From NCBI GenBank assembly GCA_001931905.2, contig MSJI02000218.1, positions 1 to 21,464 on the forward strand: a DNA stretch of 21,464 bases, given 5' to 3'. The notes under the pieces are model-generated. The model saw only the letters and a program-made list of their open reading frames with translations. It did not search any database and was not told where the DNA came from. The translations under genes and the position numbers were made by a program. Below, piece by piece: positions 18,102 to 21,464 of this stretch. Position 1 is the stretch's first letter. The number at the start of each line of letters is the position of its first letter. Source of the stretch: Cladosporium sp. IMV 00045. Its lineage: Eukaryota > Ascomycota > Dothideomycetes > Cladosporiales > Cladosporiaceae.

Positions 18102-19034
18102 GGTTGTGGCTGGGAGTGGAGAAGTATATGTTTTGTATGCGTTGTTGTAGTCCACTCCCCGAATGATACCTATTCCAGTAAGTCTCTCACAGAATATCTT
18201 TCTCTATCCCAGCGAACCGGGCTCGCTATGTCTGTAGATAACAACAACAGCCAAAAGCCAAAGAGCAGCCAGAAACGACTCCTCGTCACAGCCGCGGCGC
18301 CAAAGCGAGTGATGACACCGTATCGAGCGTATGAATCCTTGGCAGGAGATGAATGGGGGGTTCCGCGGTCTAGGGAGATTGTCCGAGTCCGTGGCCTTTT
18401 AATCTTGGTATGCGTCCGGATGTAGCGACTGGAAGTTCACGGCGGTGCTGAGCGAGCGAGGAAAAGCGAAACCGCACTCTCCGGGTTGTCGAAGAGGCGC
18501 GTCAAACAGCGGCGGCGGAGGATTGGCGGCATTCTTGTGTTGGTCGTTGACGAGTCTGACCCAGATCTCTGCCATTGCCAAGGTATTGGCGCCGCGCCGA
18601 GAACGCGTTTACTGTAACGATGTCCTGGGGTTGCTGGATGTCTGGCCCGTGCGAGTGAGCTATTCTTTTCTTGGAGTGAGGCGGAGTCGTGGGAGGTTGA
18701 ATTGTGGATTTCATGCCTCGGCCTTGTGGCCAGGGTCTCACTTATTGCTGATGATCCTCCGCAAAAGGGGACACCGTCATCCTATGGAAATCCACATAAC
18801 TCATAACAGAAGGATTGCTGTTCCCCATCCCATACCACGTGGATTTCCTCGCTTACCCATCTGAATTATGATAAGGTAATTATAGGGATTTGAAGATACT
18901 ATGGCTTTGTCGTATAGCTCCAAGATACGGCCGTTTACTACCCGACAGCGGACGCTCTCGAACTGCTCCCATCAACACCAATCTTCTCCGAGCACTTCCT
19001 TCGCTCATCACACCCCATCTACGGCTACTCAACC
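18102..19034. promoter_or_regulatory. Intergenic: promoter of the GH76 gene and 3' region of the AIM24-domain gene
   Basis: Both flanking genes are on the minus strand. The GH76 leader is next to 18102. A CCACGTGG palindrome (E-box type) is at 18835-18842, near the AIM24-gene side. Open frames here lack a good ATG or a recognisable product; I see no additional gene. Confidence 0.45.
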
Positions 19035-20316
19035 CTACGCTGCAGAATGTGCTGCATTGAACACCGCCATCGCCTGAGGATTCCTCGTCTGCATAAACAC
19101 CGTCCCCGGTCCAGTGAACCTACACACCAGCCCTTCACTCGCCGCCAAATTGCTGATAATGCCGCCTGACGCCACGCGCTCAAGGTTGTATTTGCAATTC
19201 CACGCCACGAGGTGGCCGTTGTCGATGATATACCGTTCACCCTCGCGGAGCTAATAGAAAACGCAAAAGTCAGTCCGGGCTAACGCTGACGCAGGTAGGT
19301 CAAAGGGAAACACGTCAAAAACTCACATCTTTGCGAATGATAGCACCCAAGCTCTGAATCCAAAGAATCCCCGTGCCGCTGAACTTGCAAACGAACAGTC
19401 CCTCGCCGGAAAACATGGCCTTGCTGAAACTCTGCGCCTTGTAATCCTTGGTGACGCCCGTGGTGCACGCCAGAAAAGCGTCCTTGCTAGTACTCCACGT
19501 ATCCTTGCCCGTGAGGCGGATGTTGGTGATATCGCCGAAAGAAGCCGGCGCCAGCAGCAGCTCGCCCGGGCCCGTGTACGTCGACATGGACATTTCGCCG
19601 CCGGCGACGAACTTTTTCACGCTGAATTTGACGGCGCCTTTGAGAGTCATGGTGGGTGACATGGCGATCATGGCGCCCGGTTTGGCTTCGAGCGGGCAGC
19701 CGACGGCCAGCTGGATGGTCACGATGGTGTTGCTGTCGCGGTGGCTGATGCGGTAGCTGCCGCCGTTAAAGGTGCCTACGTCGTCGACGGTGGCGCTGGC
19801 GCCGGTGAAATGGTTTTGGGGTGGGGCGCCGCCGGGCATGGTTGAGTGTCTGCTGGTGTTGTAGGGTCGTTCAGGCTCTTTTTGCTTTTCTTGAGGGTAG
19901 GACGAGTCTGAGGGCGGGCCTGGGTAGTAGGGAAGTTTTTGTTCGGGCTGTTGTTCGAGAGGGCTGACGGCGGCATGGTTGTTGCCCACGTCGCCTCCTG
20001 GGAGGGGAGGAGAGACGGAGGGCGGAGGAGCGAACTGTGGTGGTGGCGCATAATGTTCTTGTGGTTGGTGCTGCTGGGTCTGACCTGGTGGTGGATAATA
20101 GTTCTGTTGAGAAGAGTCTAACGGTGGAGGCGCAAAGTGCTCTTGATCTGTAAAATGTCAATTAACTGGTCGAATTGAAATCAGGTTGCGGCTTCTGCCT
20201 CTTGCATACCTTGAGTCGGCGGGGGAGCTAGGTTATGGAGTCAGTGTAGGCTCATTACATGTTGTTCATGCCAATGTTCTTGACGTACGTGGGAAGTATT
20301 GTTGATTTGACGCCAT
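19035..20316 (-). CDS. AIM24-domain protein with Pro/Gln-rich N terminus
   Basis: Four exons (20316-20289, 20227-20210, 20147-19327, 19250-19035) encode 360 residues; introns are 61, 62 and 76 bp. Exon 2 has only 18 nt. The start [15 protein letters not shown] is in good context (ACACCATGGC). Residues 1-125 are rich in Pro, Gln and Tyr with repeated [HN]-[FY]-[AY]-PPP units and look disordered. From about 140 the AIM24 (PF01987) beta-rich domain follows, with [44 protein letters not shown] and a C-terminal repeat-like [19 protein letters not shown]. Yeast Aim24 is a mitochondrial inner-membrane protein linked to MICOS, but this protein has no presequence (its N terminus lacks basic residues), so it more likely belongs to the cytosolic branch of the family. 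The molecular role is unknown. Confidence 0.85.
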
Positions 20317-21260
20317 GGTGTGCTTTTGTTATCTTCGCCAAAGCTCAGTTGAAATGTAGAAGGGCAACTCCTCGATATCTACTAGCCGTCGAGCGCTTCA
20401 GTCTTGCTTGCGATACAATCAAGGGAAACGAGTAGTAAACAAGCGGGAAAGTAGTACGTGGAAAGACGAGACGAACAAGAGCATGGGAAAAATCACCTTA
20501 TAATCCTAAGACCATTGCAGCTGCCTTTAGCTGGGACCGCGGCGAGCTGCATGTGCGAGCAAGCGACGTCCTGCGATTCCCATTGGATGGCAGATGGGCG
20601 GCTACGGAGCTCATCAGCTGAGGAGGGCGCTTATTTTGGCGTGGCAGTCAGGACGGACTTCGCTCTTCAGCCGCAGGAATGTATGAGGCAGTTGTTGGTC
20701 ATATATCGCGAAGAGGAAAGCCATGTCTGCTAGTGACCGAGAAGACTGCCTGTCTCAACCTAACATGCGTATGGATGCCAGCGAAAATCTCACGACAATC
20801 AGTGAGTATACTGAACTCAAGACACGGCAGATGCTGTACCACCAGCGTCGGAAGCCAAGTGGTATGATTCATAAGCAAATCGAGGAAGTTCAGCTGTTGT
20901 TGTCTTACGATGATGAGCCGGTGAAGGGCGAGAGGTACAAGACACATGTATGCTGGAGTGGTTGCACGTGGTGGTATGAGTAAGAACAGGTCGGGTGGAG
21001 GCCGAGGCTGTGCTCCGAGCAAACTTGAGGCGAAGCTTCGTCTCAGCTGTGAAACAAGACGAAGTTGGATGATGAGGAAAGTGCGCTCTTCAGTGTTCAG
21101 GCATGCAAATCTCCCTCACATTGTCGCGAAAGCTAACAAACACTCCATGCCCTCACTTACATGTTATATACTCATTCACACGCACACCATAGTTCAATGC
21201 GATGTAACCTTTGAATCGTATCCCCGGACGGTGGCAGTGTACTGTACCTAGTGACTGGCG
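20317..21260. promoter_or_regulatory. Intergenic: promoter of the AIM24-domain gene and 3' region of the right-edge gene
   Basis: The AIM24-gene promoter lies next to 20317. Apart from the small plus-strand frame listed at 20723-20983, I see no gene. Confidence 0.4.
20723..20983 (+). CDS. Possible small protein, 86 residues, unidentified
   Basis: An ATG in excellent context (AAAGCCATGTC) opens an 86-codon frame ending at TAA 20981-20983. The product is hydrophilic, with a Glu/Lys/Gln-rich middle (KQIEEVQLLL) and a C-terminal CWSGCTWWYE. No family is recognised and there is no signal peptide. It lies upstream of the AIM24-domain gene on the opposite strand. A GTGAGT inside (about 20801) could be a donor, so the true structure may differ. 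An antisense frame of similar length overlaps it, so chance is a serious alternative. Confidence 0.2.
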   Translation: MSASDREDCLSQPNMRMDASENLTTISEYTELKTRQMLYHQRRKPSGMIHKQIEEVQLLLSYDDEPVKGERYKTHVCWSGCTWWYE

Positions 21261-21464
21261 CTAAGTCTGATTGGGACACCGGTGTCTGGCAACACCGCTG
21301 TCTGGAAGGATTCTTCGTGAGCCATACATGTAAGCAACCCGATCCCGCCATTGGGTTTTGTAGTCTTCCATCCTTTTCTTCCACTTGCCCTCGGTATACA
21401 CCATACAGCAGTGTCGACCGACCTGGCCGTCGAGCGACAGACCGTCGAAAAGGACCAATCTCGA
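21261..21464 (-). CDS. 3' end of an unidentified gene, partial
   Basis: From the right edge the minus strand reads 67 residues without interruption to TAG at 21263-21261. The first two thirds have G/C-biased third codon positions and a protein-like sequence: LVLFDGLSLDGQVGRHCC, then a Lys/Arg/Trp-rich KWKKRMEDYKTQWRDRVAYMYG. The last 15 or so residues look less constrained, and a further intron (a GTATGG occurs at YMYG) cannot be excluded. The family is not recognised; the start lies outside the window. Confidence 0.45.
   Translation of the reverse strand, partial: SRLVLFDGLSLDGQVGRHCCMVYTEGKWKKRMEDYKTQWRDRVAYMYGSRRILPDSGVARHRCPNQT

Noticed and set aside
1..21464. Transposons, CRISPR arrays, rRNA or viral insertions
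   Set aside because: No terminal repeats, transposase or reverse-transcriptase motifs, spaced direct repeats or rRNA signatures were seen by eye.

Overview
The window reads as nuclear DNA of a filamentous ascomycete (Pezizomycotina). Support comes from short spliceosomal introns (59-80 bp) with GTAAGT/GTATGT-type donors, CTAAC/CTGAC branch sites and CAG/TAG acceptors, from pyrimidine-rich leaders before start codons, and from the gene families present (a DUF8035-type protein, a GPI-anchored GH76 Dfg5/Dcw1-type enzyme, an Sgf11-type SAGA subunit). A dothideomycete is a reasonable guess but only an inference. There is no sign of bacterial, viral, rRNA, tRNA, CRISPR or intact transposon sequence.

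Layout. At the left edge a minus-strand gene begins at 172 and runs off the window; its start codon stands alone in its own coding exon. From about 310 to 5227 I find no gene I can defend. This 4.9 kb stretch holds poly-A tracts, a GGC microsatellite, a cluster of all-GC palindromes (2360-2683) and a G-run tract. Next come two head-to-head short-chain dehydrogenase/reductase (SDR) genes: a mitochondrially targeted polyol-dehydrogenase-like SDR (5228-6495, minus) and a 15-hydroxyprostaglandin-dehydrogenase-like SDR (7777-8879, plus). They share a 1.28 kb divergent intergenic region with two GC palindromes close to the second gene. A 660-residue DUF8035-type charged-repeat protein follows on the plus strand (9944-11988). 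A 2.4 kb gene-free interval (11989-14432) then contains a long, almost bulge-free 68-nt hairpin at 13016-13083, the most unusual structure in the window.

The right half is all on the minus strand: an Sgf11-like SAGA deubiquitinase-module subunit (14433-15638), a GH76 Dfg5/Dcw1-like cell-wall enzyme (16509-18101), an AIM24-domain protein (19035-20316), and the 3' end of an unidentified gene at the right edge (21261-21464).

The genes look like ordinary housekeeping and accessory fungal genes, not one pathway. I see no backbone synthase, transporter or regulator that would make the SDR pair a metabolite cluster. All exon structures were worked out by eye from splice signals, reading-frame continuity and family features. 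The points most worth checking are the 13016-13083 hairpin, the palindrome groups, the single-codon start exon, and the two very small exons (18 nt in the AIM24 gene, 16 coding nt in the GH76 gene) that a simple open-frame search would miss.
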